Below are positions 16,412-23,113 of a stretch of 23,648 nt of DNA, in pieces. A model generated the notes under the pieces. That model saw only the letters and a program-made list of their open reading frames with translations. It made no database searches and was not told the DNA's origin. The stretch is from assembly GCA_900555715.1 (NCBI GenBank), contig USMC01000038.1, forward strand, positions 1 through 23,648. Reading direction: 5' to 3'. This stretch comes from an uncultured Porphyromonadaceae bacterium (lineage in GTDB: Bacteria; Bacteroidota; Bacteroidia; Bacteroidales; Muribaculaceae). A program made the position numbers and the translations under genes. Position 1 is the stretch's first letter; each line of letters begins with the position of its first letter.

Positions 16412-16639
16412 ATGATAAATACCATCATTATCCCCTTGTTTCTCGGCAACCTTCGAGGCTGGGAGTGGATTGTAATTCTGATTGTTGTTCTCCTTCTGTT
16501 CGGCGGCAAGAAGATTCCCGAACTCATGCGCGGGCTTGGCAAAGGCATCAGCTCCTTCAAGAAAGGAATGCAGGAAGCCAAGCGCGAGATGGAAATGATC
16601 GAAGAGGACGACAGCGAGCAGGCTAAGGCGAAGGAATAA
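16412..16639 (+). CDS. tatA: Sec-independent translocase subunit TatA
   Basis: TatA forms the pore-like assemblies that move folded proteins with twin-arginine signals across the inner membrane. The 75-residue protein has one membrane helix (about 17-31) and the hinge FGGKKIPELMRGLGKGI (30-46). An amphipathic helix and an acidic/charged tail follow. The ATG at 16412 is preferred over an upstream in-frame TTG at 16382, because the TTG would add ten residues not seen in the family. tatC follows after 3 bp. There is no tatB, as is usual for the minimal Tat system of Bacteroidetes. Confidence 0.95.
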   Translation: MINTIIIPLFLGNLRGWEWIVILIVVLLLFGGKKIPELMRGLGKGISSFKKGMQEAKREMEMIEEDDSEQAKAKE

Positions 16640-16642
16640 GCG

Positions 16643-17449
16643 ATGGCGACCGCTAATGCCCAATCGGCGAGCTTCTGGGAACATCTGGATGCTCTCCGGG
16701 CTGTGCTGATGCGTATTATCCTCGTCGAGGGAGTACTCGCTATCGCCGCTTTCATCGGAATGCCATGGATTTTCGACAATGTCATAATGGCGCCGTGCGA
16801 CAGCACTTTCCCTACCTACGCTCTGTTCAATAGCATAGCCTCGCTCACCGGCGGAGCTGCCGGCGAGTTCAAAGTCGACGTGGTGAGTATCGAGCTTGCC
16901 TCGCAGATGTTCGTGCATCTGTCGTCGGCATGCTGGCTGGCGCTGATTGCCGGTTTTCCTATTGTCATATATCTTCTCTGGGGCTTCGTCTCGCCCGCAC
17001 TTTATCCTGAAGAACGGCGCGGAATACGGCGGGCGTTCCTTTTCGGCAACCTGATGTTCTATCTCGGTGTCGCCGTAGGCTACTTGCTCGTCTTCCCCCT
17101 CGCGGTCCGTTTTCTCTCTACTTACCAGCTCAGCGAGAACATCCGTCCTATTGTGTCGCTCGACTCGTATATGGACAATTTCTTCACACTCCTGCTGATG
17201 ATGGGAGCCGTGTTCGAACTGCCCTTGCTCGCCTGGGTGCTCGGAAAGATGGGAATGCTCACGCGAGGATTTTTCAGCACTTATAGGCGCCATGCCATTG
17301 TGGTGCTCTTGATCGTCGCTGCTCTCATCACCCCGACAGGCGATCCCTTCACGCTCTTCATCGTTTTCATTCCTATCTACACGCTTTGGGAAGCTTCGGC
17401 ACGCCTTGTGCCGCTCTCGAGGTCTGACAGCGACGATGAAGAAGAGTAA
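16643..17449 (+). CDS. tatC: Sec-independent translocase subunit TatC
   Basis: TatC is the six-helix inner-membrane receptor for twin-arginine signal peptides. This 268-residue protein begins with the family's cytoplasmic segment (SFWEHLDALR, 10-19), continues with the loop SPALYPEERRG (117-127), and has the conserved helix-4 acid in GAVFELPL. E124 matches the loop Glu of E. coli TatC (E103). The N-terminal Glu of the HLxELR motif (E15 in E. coli) is Ala here (A17), with Asp next to it. The gene is 3 bp after tatA, and its last 14 bases overlap the next gene. Confidence 0.96.
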   Translation: MATANAQSASFWEHLDALRAVLMRIILVEGVLAIAAFIGMPWIFDNVIMAPCDSTFPTYALFNSIASLTGGAAGEFKVDVVSIELASQMFVHLSSACWLALIAGFPIVIYLLWGFVSPALYPEERRGIRRAFLFGNLMFYLGVAVGYLLVFPLAVRFLSTYQLSENIRPIVSLDSYMDNFFTLLLMMGAVFELPLLAWVLGKMGMLTRGFFSTYRRHAIVVLLIVAALITPTGDPFTLFIVFIPIYTLWEASARLVPLSRSDSDDEEE

Positions 17450-18623
17450 GCTGAGAATAGGGCTGCTCGGGCGCATCGTGCTCGCCATAGCGCTCGGCAT
17501 AGGATGCGGATTCTTTTTCCCGGATGTCCTTTGCCGGGCGTTTGCAACATTCAATGCCGTTTTCAGCTCATTTCTCAACTTCATCATTCCGCTGCTTATC
17601 GTCGGTTTTGTGGCACCCGCTATCGCAGATATCGGCGCGCGGGCAGGAAAGATGCTCATTGTGACGGTAGCTATCGCCTTCGCCATGACATTCTTCGCAG
17701 GAATGATTTCATATTTTACTTCTGTAGAAACATTCCCCTCGCTTATCGGCGATACTGTCTATACAGATGTTTCGACCGCCAAAGGTGCGCCTGTGCCCTT
17801 TTTCGAACTTCCCATGCCGCCGCTCATGGGAGTCACGTCGGCACTTGTGCTCGCTTTCGTTCTCGGCTTCGGATGTGCCTCTCTTCCCGACAGCACCGTG
17901 CGTCTCAAAGGAATACTCGATGACTTCTGCGGGCTCATACGGCTCATCATCAACAAGGCGATAGTGCCGTTGCTTCCGCTCTATATATTCGGCATATTCC
18001 TGTCGATGACAGTGGAAGGCGCCGTGGCTCCCGTGCTGACGACGTTCATAAAGATTATTGTCGTCATCTTCGTGCTCCATGTCGGAATCCTCGTGCTGCA
18101 ATATCTGATAGCAAGCATCTTTTCGCGCCGCAATCCTTTCAAGGCACTTTGGACCATGATGCCCGCATATATGACCGCACTCGGCACTCAGTCGTCGGCA
18201 GCGACAATCCCCGTGACGCTCGAGCGCACTGTCCGCATGGGAGTCAGCCGCGATACAGCAGGATTTGTCATCCCCCTCTGCGCCACCATACACATGTCAG
18301 GCTCTACTCTCAAGATAGTGGCATGCGCCGTAGCGCTTATGATAGTTAAGGGCATCCCCTTCGATACCGTCACCATGATGGGATTCGTGGCTATGCTCGG
18401 CGTCACAATAGTCGCAGCTCCCGGAGTGCCCGGAGGCGCAATCATGGCATCACTCGGCTTGCTCACGAGCATACTCGGCTTCTCCGATTCCGACAACGCC
18501 ATGATGATAGCCCTCTACATCGCCATGGACAGCTTCGGCACCGCCTGCAACATCACCGGCGACGGCGCCATCGCCCAGATCATCGACACCATCTTCCCGC
18601 CGAAGCAATCGGATGCAGTGTGA
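17436..18623 (+). CDS. DAACS-family amino acid/cation symporter, atypical binding motifs
   Basis: This 395-residue membrane protein has the glutamate-transporter fold. The first re-entrant loop region is ALGTQSSAATIPV (248-260), helix 7 is VIPLCATIHMSGSTLK, and the second loop is APGVPGGAIMASLG. Helix 8 reads MDSFGTACNITGD (364-376). Compared with GltPh, the helix-7 NMDGT reads HMSGS (286-290) and the substrate-carboxylate Arg of helix 8 is Gly (G368). The amino-group Asp (D365) and the Na+-site Asn/Asp (N372, D376) are kept. A neutral amino acid is a likelier substrate than a dicarboxylate (inference). The ATG overlaps tatC by 14 bases; a strong terminator follows. Confidence 0.9.
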   Translation: MKKSKLRIGLLGRIVLAIALGIGCGFFFPDVLCRAFATFNAVFSSFLNFIIPLLIVGFVAPAIADIGARAGKMLIVTVAIAFAMTFFAGMISYFTSVETFPSLIGDTVYTDVSTAKGAPVPFFELPMPPLMGVTSALVLAFVLGFGCASLPDSTVRLKGILDDFCGLIRLIINKAIVPLLPLYIFGIFLSMTVEGAVAPVLTTFIKIIVVIFVLHVGILVLQYLIASIFSRRNPFKALWTMMPAYMTALGTQSSAATIPVTLERTVRMGVSRDTAGFVIPLCATIHMSGSTLKIVACAVALMIVKGIPFDTVTMMGFVAMLGVTIVAAPGVPGGAIMASLGLLTSILGFSDSDNAMMIALYIAMDSFGTACNITGDGAIAQIIDTIFPPKQSDAV

Positions 18624-18640
18624 GAAGCCGATATACATCA

Positions 18641-18690
18641 AAGCAGGAGATAAACACCCGCGATGAGTGTTTATCTCCTGCTTGATTTTA
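18641..18690 (+). terminator. Strong Rho-independent terminator of the tat/symporter operon
   Basis: AAGCAGGAGATAAACAC (18641-18657) and its exact complement (18667-18683) form a perfect 17-bp stem with a 9-nt loop, followed by GATTTTATAG. It begins 17 bp after the symporter stop and lies 14 bp before the stop of the convergent BspA-like gene. The minus-strand side lacks a T tract, so it mainly serves the plus-strand operon. Confidence 0.92.
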
Positions 18691-18703
18691 TAGTGTGTGG
18701 TTT

Positions 18704-21607
18704 TTATCGTATTGAGATTTTCTTGACAGATGGACCGCGGCGCACAATGTAGATTCCCGCAGGCAGATTGTCGGTGCTGTCGGCAACCTTGATTCCGCTG
18801 AGGTTGTAGACCTCGGTGGGATAGTTCGCTTCCGGTGAGTCAACAGTCACCTCATCAATCGCCGAAGCCGGACCAATGCCAACCATCCTGATGTTTTTGA
18901 TTTCCCACGCATCAGCTCCATCTTCGCTGTCTCCGTAATAATATAGTCCGATATTCACTTTTTTCAAATCAGCATTTTCCGGTAACTCCAATTCAATTTC
19001 GCCTGAATTTACAAATTCCCATGTGCCGGGTGTCGGAAGAGTAGGAATGTTTTCTAATGCGATAAAATCACTCATGTGGTTTATGCAAAGCCGTACGTTG
19101 TACATCCATTGGAAAACAGTTGTCTGGTATTTGGCAGCATGGTCAAAGCTGATTCTGAATTTTTTACACCCGTTTAGATTGATAGTCGGAGATAATGCCA
19201 TTGACCGAACTCTGAATGGAGCGGGGAATTCGTGCGCATTTGCTTTCAAAAAGTGTTTACCATTATATTCTGTCCACATCCAAACTTCATAACCTTCTGG
19301 TACTATGTCGAAGTCATCATCATGCAATGTCTCAAACGTCCAGTCGCACGTCGCATCATCCTCATTCAACCCTTCGTACAGCACAGTTTCAACTTCATCA
19401 TCGGAACTTGTTTCTCCTTCTTCTTTGATTGTGCGGAACAAATTCCAATGGGAACTTCGTTGATATATCTTTTTTGTACCTTTGGGCACAAAAAGAATTG
19501 TGTTGTCGTAGATACCATTATCGAAAGACTCTTCATCAATTTCTATAGGAGTTTCCCAATTAACATGAAGCGATTCCAGATTCATTGAAGAAAAGGCTTT
19601 TTTTTCAATAACTTTTAAATTTTTAGGAAGAGATAGAGTTTTGAGCGATTCACAGCCATAAAAAGCGTTGCTTTTTATCGTATAGAGTGATACCGGAAGA
19701 ATTATTTCAGAAATTTTATTGCAATTTCCGAAAGCATGCTCGTTTATCTGATATATCCCCTTTTCAAATACTAATTTACCATTCTTAGCGCAAGGAACTC
19801 TAAATAAAGTTGCGGGACTAAAAGCTGAGCGTAAAACACCGTCAACAGATATATATCTTGTGTTTCCCTCTTCAACTGAAAAGTTGCTCAGATTTTGGCA
19901 ATCATTGAATGCTGTTGAAGCAATATAATCAACATCTTTGGGAATGACAATTTTTGAAATGTTATATGAGTTAGAAAGCGCGTATTCTTCAATATACACA
20001 AGAACCGGTGGTAAAATTATAGATTTAAATTTGTTATTCGCCAAAGAATAGTTACTTAAACCAAAAATAACGCCGTCATAATAATCTAATCTCCCAAATT
20101 TTATAATACTGTCCTCTCTTTCCGTAATTCTCAATACGCTTGATCCCTTATCATCTACATCTCTTGAATATGTCTTATTCTGATAGGTATATGTGATGAT
20201 TAAATCATTCTCCACAATATCTGAGAATACATTCCAGTCAGGACTGTTAATATACTTATCTTTGCATCCTAATGGCACATGTAATGTGACATTTTTGCAG
20301 TTTACGAACGATTTCAGATTCCCTGAAGAAGGAGGTGTAGCATATTTTACATAAATATCTTTTATGTTTAAGTTGCCAAGAAAGTTTCCAGAGAATCTTC
20401 TCATTGTCCGAGGTAATCTAATTTCCTGAAGCGAAAGGCATTCGACAAAAGCATCCTTATCAATATCAATCATAGGAACTCCTAAAATTACTTTTTGCAG
20501 AAAAGGACAGTTGACAAATGTACGAGAAGGAAGTTTCTTTAACCGTGCTATTTTTACTTCTTTAAGCTTACTGCAATTTTTAAATATCTCCGATCCTATA
20601 TTGCATGTTTTGTAGTAGCTATGCATTACAATTTTAGATATTTCGCTTCCTTCAAATGCATATGAATCAATTTGTTCAATTTTTCTTGGAATTACGAATT
20701 CTTCCAACCCTTTCCCTTTTGTCTGATAGAAAGCTCGCGAACCAATTCTTTTTATTCCAATTGGTAACGATAATGATTCAATAGTCTTATTTGCGAATGC
20801 TTTATCTGCAATCGCAGTTACAGTATAGCCCATAACATTATACGGTATAGTAATATTTGGGTACGTTGTGGCGCCTAAACTTACACTACATGTTTTATCC
20901 TCTGCATTTAAGACTTTACAAATCAGGTACGATTTGTCGGAATCAATTGTCAGTCCAAAAAATCCATCTCCAACATTATAAGTTTTGGGCGTGACGGTTA
21001 TTTTCACTGTTTGAGTATATCCCTGCTCATTCCGTGCTCTCAAATATGTTGTGCCTGGCTTTTCTCCACCAATTACATAGCAGTGTGCACTATAATTCTC
21101 ATCAACCATTGCAATGTCTGGATCATCTATTGACCACTTGCATTTACAGTTACTTATTTCTGACCAAGTAACATTTATGCCGGTGCTCATTTCTCCTTGA
21201 TTTACTGTTATCGCATTATGATCCAGTTTAAATCCGTGTTCTGTGGTGCCTCCGCCTCCGGTGCCACCGCCGTTTCCTCTGCAGGCTACAGTAAATCTAT
21301 GATAACGATATTGATATGACTGTCCGGAATAAAGCTTATAACGGATAGTGGAAGTTACGGTAGCATCTCCTGAAAAATAGGCTTTAACAGTTGCTTTTAC
21401 AGATAAACCTATTTTTTCAACATAAACGCTTGGGTTGGTACAGGTGACAGATTCTATGCCAATATATGTATACCCGGCGCCATTGCTTTGATCTACTTTC
21501 ACTGTACAGCTCTCTCCGACAGCTAAGTTGTAATCCGCTGCGGATACGCTCAGCGTTGACATAATTGCATACAATACGGACGCAATTAGAAATCTAAAAA
21601 ATCTCAT
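18704..21607 (-). CDS. BspA-like leucine-rich-repeat surface protein
   Basis: The 967-residue protein has a signal peptide (cleavage near SVSA, residue 24) and an N-terminal domain. A Gly-rich linker (112-120) and a BIG2-like Ig domain (about 124-207) follow. Two cassettes of LRR_5/BspA repeats, with AFxxC / LxxIxLPxxLxxI patterns, run from about 262 to 470 and from about 530 to 745. Each cassette ends in a similar cap (DKYINSPDWNVFSDIVE and KKIYQRSSHWNLFRTIKEE). A jelly-roll-like adhesin domain comes next. The last 35 or so residues (VYNLSGIKV ... LPAGIYIVRRG ... KKISIR) are a Por/T9SS-type C-terminal tail. The protein is thus probably surface-exposed and adhesive. The LRR part is markedly AT-rich. 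It is preceded by a long structured leader. Confidence 0.9.
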   Translation of the reverse strand: MRFFRFLIASVLYAIMSTLSVSAADYNLAVGESCTVKVDQSNGAGYTYIGIESVTCTNPSVYVEKIGLSVKATVKAYFSGDATVTSTIRYKLYSGQSYQYRYHRFTVACRGNGGGTGGGGTTEHGFKLDHNAITVNQGEMSTGINVTWSEISNCKCKWSIDDPDIAMVDENYSAHCYVIGGEKPGTTYLRARNEQGYTQTVKITVTPKTYNVGDGFFGLTIDSDKSYLICKVLNAEDKTCSVSLGATTYPNITIPYNVMGYTVTAIADKAFANKTIESLSLPIGIKRIGSRAFYQTKGKGLEEFVIPRKIEQIDSYAFEGSEISKIVMHSYYKTCNIGSEIFKNCSKLKEVKIARLKKLPSRTFVNCPFLQKVILGVPMIDIDKDAFVECLSLQEIRLPRTMRRFSGNFLGNLNIKDIYVKYATPPSSGNLKSFVNCKNVTLHVPLGCKDKYINSPDWNVFSDIVENDLIITYTYQNKTYSRDVDDKGSSVLRITEREDSIIKFGRLDYYDGVIFGLSNYSLANNKFKSIILPPVLVYIEEYALSNSYNISKIVIPKDVDYIASTAFNDCQNLSNFSVEEGNTRYISVDGVLRSAFSPATLFRVPCAKNGKLVFEKGIYQINEHAFGNCNKISEIILPVSLYTIKSNAFYGCESLKTLSLPKNLKVIEKKAFSSMNLESLHVNWETPIEIDEESFDNGIYDNTILFVPKGTKKIYQRSSHWNLFRTIKEEGETSSDDEVETVLYEGLNEDDATCDWTFETLHDDDFDIVPEGYEVWMWTEYNGKHFLKANAHEFPAPFRVRSMALSPTINLNGCKKFRISFDHAAKYQTTVFQWMYNVRLCINHMSDFIALENIPTLPTPGTWEFVNSGEIELELPENADLKKVNIGLYYYGDSEDGADAWEIKNIRMVGIGPASAIDEVTVDSPEANYPTEVYNLSGIKVADSTDNLPAGIYIVRRGPSVKKISIR

Positions 21608-21825
21608 AAAGAACTTCCTGCCTCCGGGACCTCCTCATTGGCAATAATGGAACAAAAAAGCGCAAGGTCCTTACCTGTTGCCCGTTCCACAAGCAGAGGC
21701 TCTGGTATTGCCCGGTACAGTAGAACGAGCAAACTCGCAGAAGCCTCACGCCGAATATGCCAATACACTAAAAAGCTGCGCACATGCGCTTGCTTTTGGC
21801 GGAGATAACATATTCCCAAAGGCAT
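21604..21825 (-). CDS. Possible leader ORF coupled to the BspA-like gene
   Basis: A 73-codon frame begins at the ATG at 21823-21825, directly after an in-frame TAG, and ends with TGA overlapping the BspA-like ATG as ATGA. I recognise no family; the C-terminal part (IIANEEVPEAGSSL) is acidic. It lies wholly within the long leader and spans the hairpin at 21771-21797, so its translation could influence attenuation. An ATGA overlap could also arise by chance, and the region may simply be structured RNA. Treat as tentative. Confidence 0.25.
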   Translation of the reverse strand: MPLGICYLRQKQAHVRSFLVYWHIRREASASLLVLLYRAIPEPLLVERATGKDLALFCSIIANEEVPEAGSSL

Positions 21826-21968
21826 CTACTGTTTGCTGCAATCCTGACTATACCGTTGAAATTTACCAGATTTCTGCTTGTCAAGAAAGAGCGTCGAGTA
21901 AACGCATTTTAATTATGTCTGCCGACCCGACCCTCAGACCATTGTGCATGGCTTCTGAGATGCGGTCT
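21608..21968 (-). ncRNA. Long structured 5' leader of the BspA-like gene
   Basis: From the promoter at 21975-22005 to the BspA ATG the transcript runs about 360 nt. Near its 5' end CAGACC can pair with GGTCTG, and the same GTCTG can instead pair with a later CAGAC, giving mutually exclusive stems (about 21910-21970). CTCAGA-CCAT / ATGG-TCTGAG is a further option. Downstream are a terminator-like hairpin (21771-21797), CGAG-TTTG-CTCG within a larger GAGGCT/AGCCTC stem (about 21700-21755), and GGACC/GGTCC near the start codon. This density of pairing suggests a cis-regulatory RNA. The class is not identified; covariance models for Bacteroidales RNA motifs would be the test. 22006-22135, between this promoter and fecR, shows no gene. 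Confidence 0.5.
21771..21797 (-). terminator. Attenuator-like hairpin in the BspA leader
   Basis: On the minus strand AAAAGC, then GCGCA, pair with TGCGC and GCTTTT around a tiny loop and a 1x2 internal bulge, giving up to 11 bp. The 3' arm ends in a run of five T. In the middle of a leader this looks like a conditional terminator. The T run is short and mostly inside the stem, so it may be only an RNA stem. Confidence 0.4.
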
Positions 21969-21974
21969 GCGTTG

Positions 21975-22005
21975 CAAAATTACGAATTTTTACATTCGTT
22001 CCAAA
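21975..22005 (-). promoter_or_regulatory. Promoter of the BspA leader
   Basis: On the minus strand TTTG (22002-22005), a 19-bp spacer and TAATTTTG (21975-21982) match the Bacteroidetes consensus perfectly. Transcription would start near 21968, about 360 nt ahead of the BspA-like ATG. The promoter is 130 bp past the fecR stop and so uncouples this gene from the sigma/FecR operon. Confidence 0.82.
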
Positions 22006-22135
22006 TTCTTTTAATAAAAATGTTGCGCAAAAATAGATAGTGCGTATTCGTGGAAGAGAAAACAAACTCGCCTCCGCGGCGGTTGCCGGTTTGCGGTTGG
22101 AAATGTAGATTCTGCTTGTCGTCTCTACTCCCAGT

Positions 22136-23113
22136 TCAGGATTGTCTGTGCTCGATTACGATTTTTTTGTGGTTCGAATCTATTACAAGTGTAATATCAA
22201 GGGTGCTTTCAAGAATGTAAATAGCCTCTGAAAGGTTGTCGGTCGGCAGCGAACCGGTGAACGATAATGATATGTTCTGACCGTTTTCTATCTTGTAACC
22301 ATAATAAAGTTCTATTTCTTCGGCTATTTCATCCATTACTGCCGAGCTGAAGAATATTCTGTTCTGACCGGCCTTGCGGTGGAAACCATCGCGGTCGTTG
22401 TATAATTCCATCTTGCCGGTGGCGTTATTTATCAGAGCCGTGGTGCCCGGAGTCAGCTTATGCATTTCACCGGAGACAGTGGCGGTGAGTTCTACCGATC
22501 CTTTTTCAAGATACACTTCTGATTCCTGTTTGTTCTTGCGGTCATAAACTGAGAAAACTGTACCGAGCACCCGCACCTCTAAGTCCTGCGCTTTCATTAA
22601 AAAGGTCGCGTTGTCGTCGCGGGATACTTCAAAAGTACCTTCTCCGTTATAGCTGACGCGCCGGAATTTATCGTTGAACGATTCCAGACTGTAAGTGAGT
22701 TCCGACTCCGGTCCCATGTGTACTTTGGTACCGTCCGGCAGAACGGTGAGTGAGTGCTCTCCCATGCCGGTAGAGATGGTGATGTTGCGGGCTATTACCG
22801 CTTCATACTCTTTTAAACGCCTGAAATTGCCAATTGAGAGTATCGCTCCGACTATCAGCAGCGGAATCAGAACAGCAGCTACGCGGATGCTCCAATAGCG
22901 GTATCCGGCATTCCGACGTTCTTTCTTTATCGTGTTCAGAGAACTATGGAGCATGCGGTCGACATCATTTTGCGTAAAAACGTCCGATTCTTCCGACCTG
23001 TCGAGCATCGCACTGAGCTCACGGTCGTTCATGCTGTCAACCTTGTCGATGAAGGATTCAAGTTGCTCCTTGTCCATTTTTCCGTTATATAGTTTATTCA
23101 GTTCTTCGTTCAT
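22136..23113 (-). CDS. FecR-family anti-sigma factor
   Basis: This inner-membrane anti-sigma regulator has 325 residues. The cytoplasmic N-terminus (about 1-74) would bind the sigma factor. One membrane helix (about 76-96) is followed by the periplasmic FecR domain (about 110-215; TGMGEHSLTVLPDGTKVHMG, VLGTVFSVYD). The C-terminal DUF4974 domain (about 250-322; IFFSSAVMDEIAEEIELYYG) is the STN-like part that senses an outer-membrane transporter. The ATG overlaps the 3' end of the sigma gene by 20 bases, so the two are coupled. A SusC-type transporter usually follows such pairs; here none does. Confidence 0.93.
   Translation of the reverse strand: MNEELNKLYNGKMDKEQLESFIDKVDSMNDRELSAMLDRSEESDVFTQNDVDRMLHSSLNTIKKERRNAGYRYWSIRVAAVLIPLLIVGAILSIGNFRRLKEYEAVIARNITISTGMGEHSLTVLPDGTKVHMGPESELTYSLESFNDKFRRVSYNGEGTFEVSRDDNATFLMKAQDLEVRVLGTVFSVYDRKNKQESEVYLEKGSVELTATVSGEMHKLTPGTTALINNATGKMELYNDRDGFHRKAGQNRIFFSSAVMDEIAEEIELYYGYKIENGQNISLSFTGSLPTDNLSEAIYILESTLDITLVIDSNHKKIVIEHRQS

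Noticed and set aside
16403..17686. 427-codon minus-strand frame antisense to tatA, tatC and the symporter
   Set aside because: The three plus-strand genes carry clear family motifs; the antisense product is low in complexity and His/Arg/Glu-rich, as expected of a shadow.
21678..22040. 120-codon plus-strand frame opposite the BspA leader
   Set aside because: It is antisense to a perfect promoter and the structured leader; no promoter or family support on the plus strand.
21980..22135. fecR frame stays open for 51 codons after its TGA
   Set aside because: The DUF4974 domain is complete before the TGA; an open run of this length is plausible by chance, and the extension runs into the downstream promoter.
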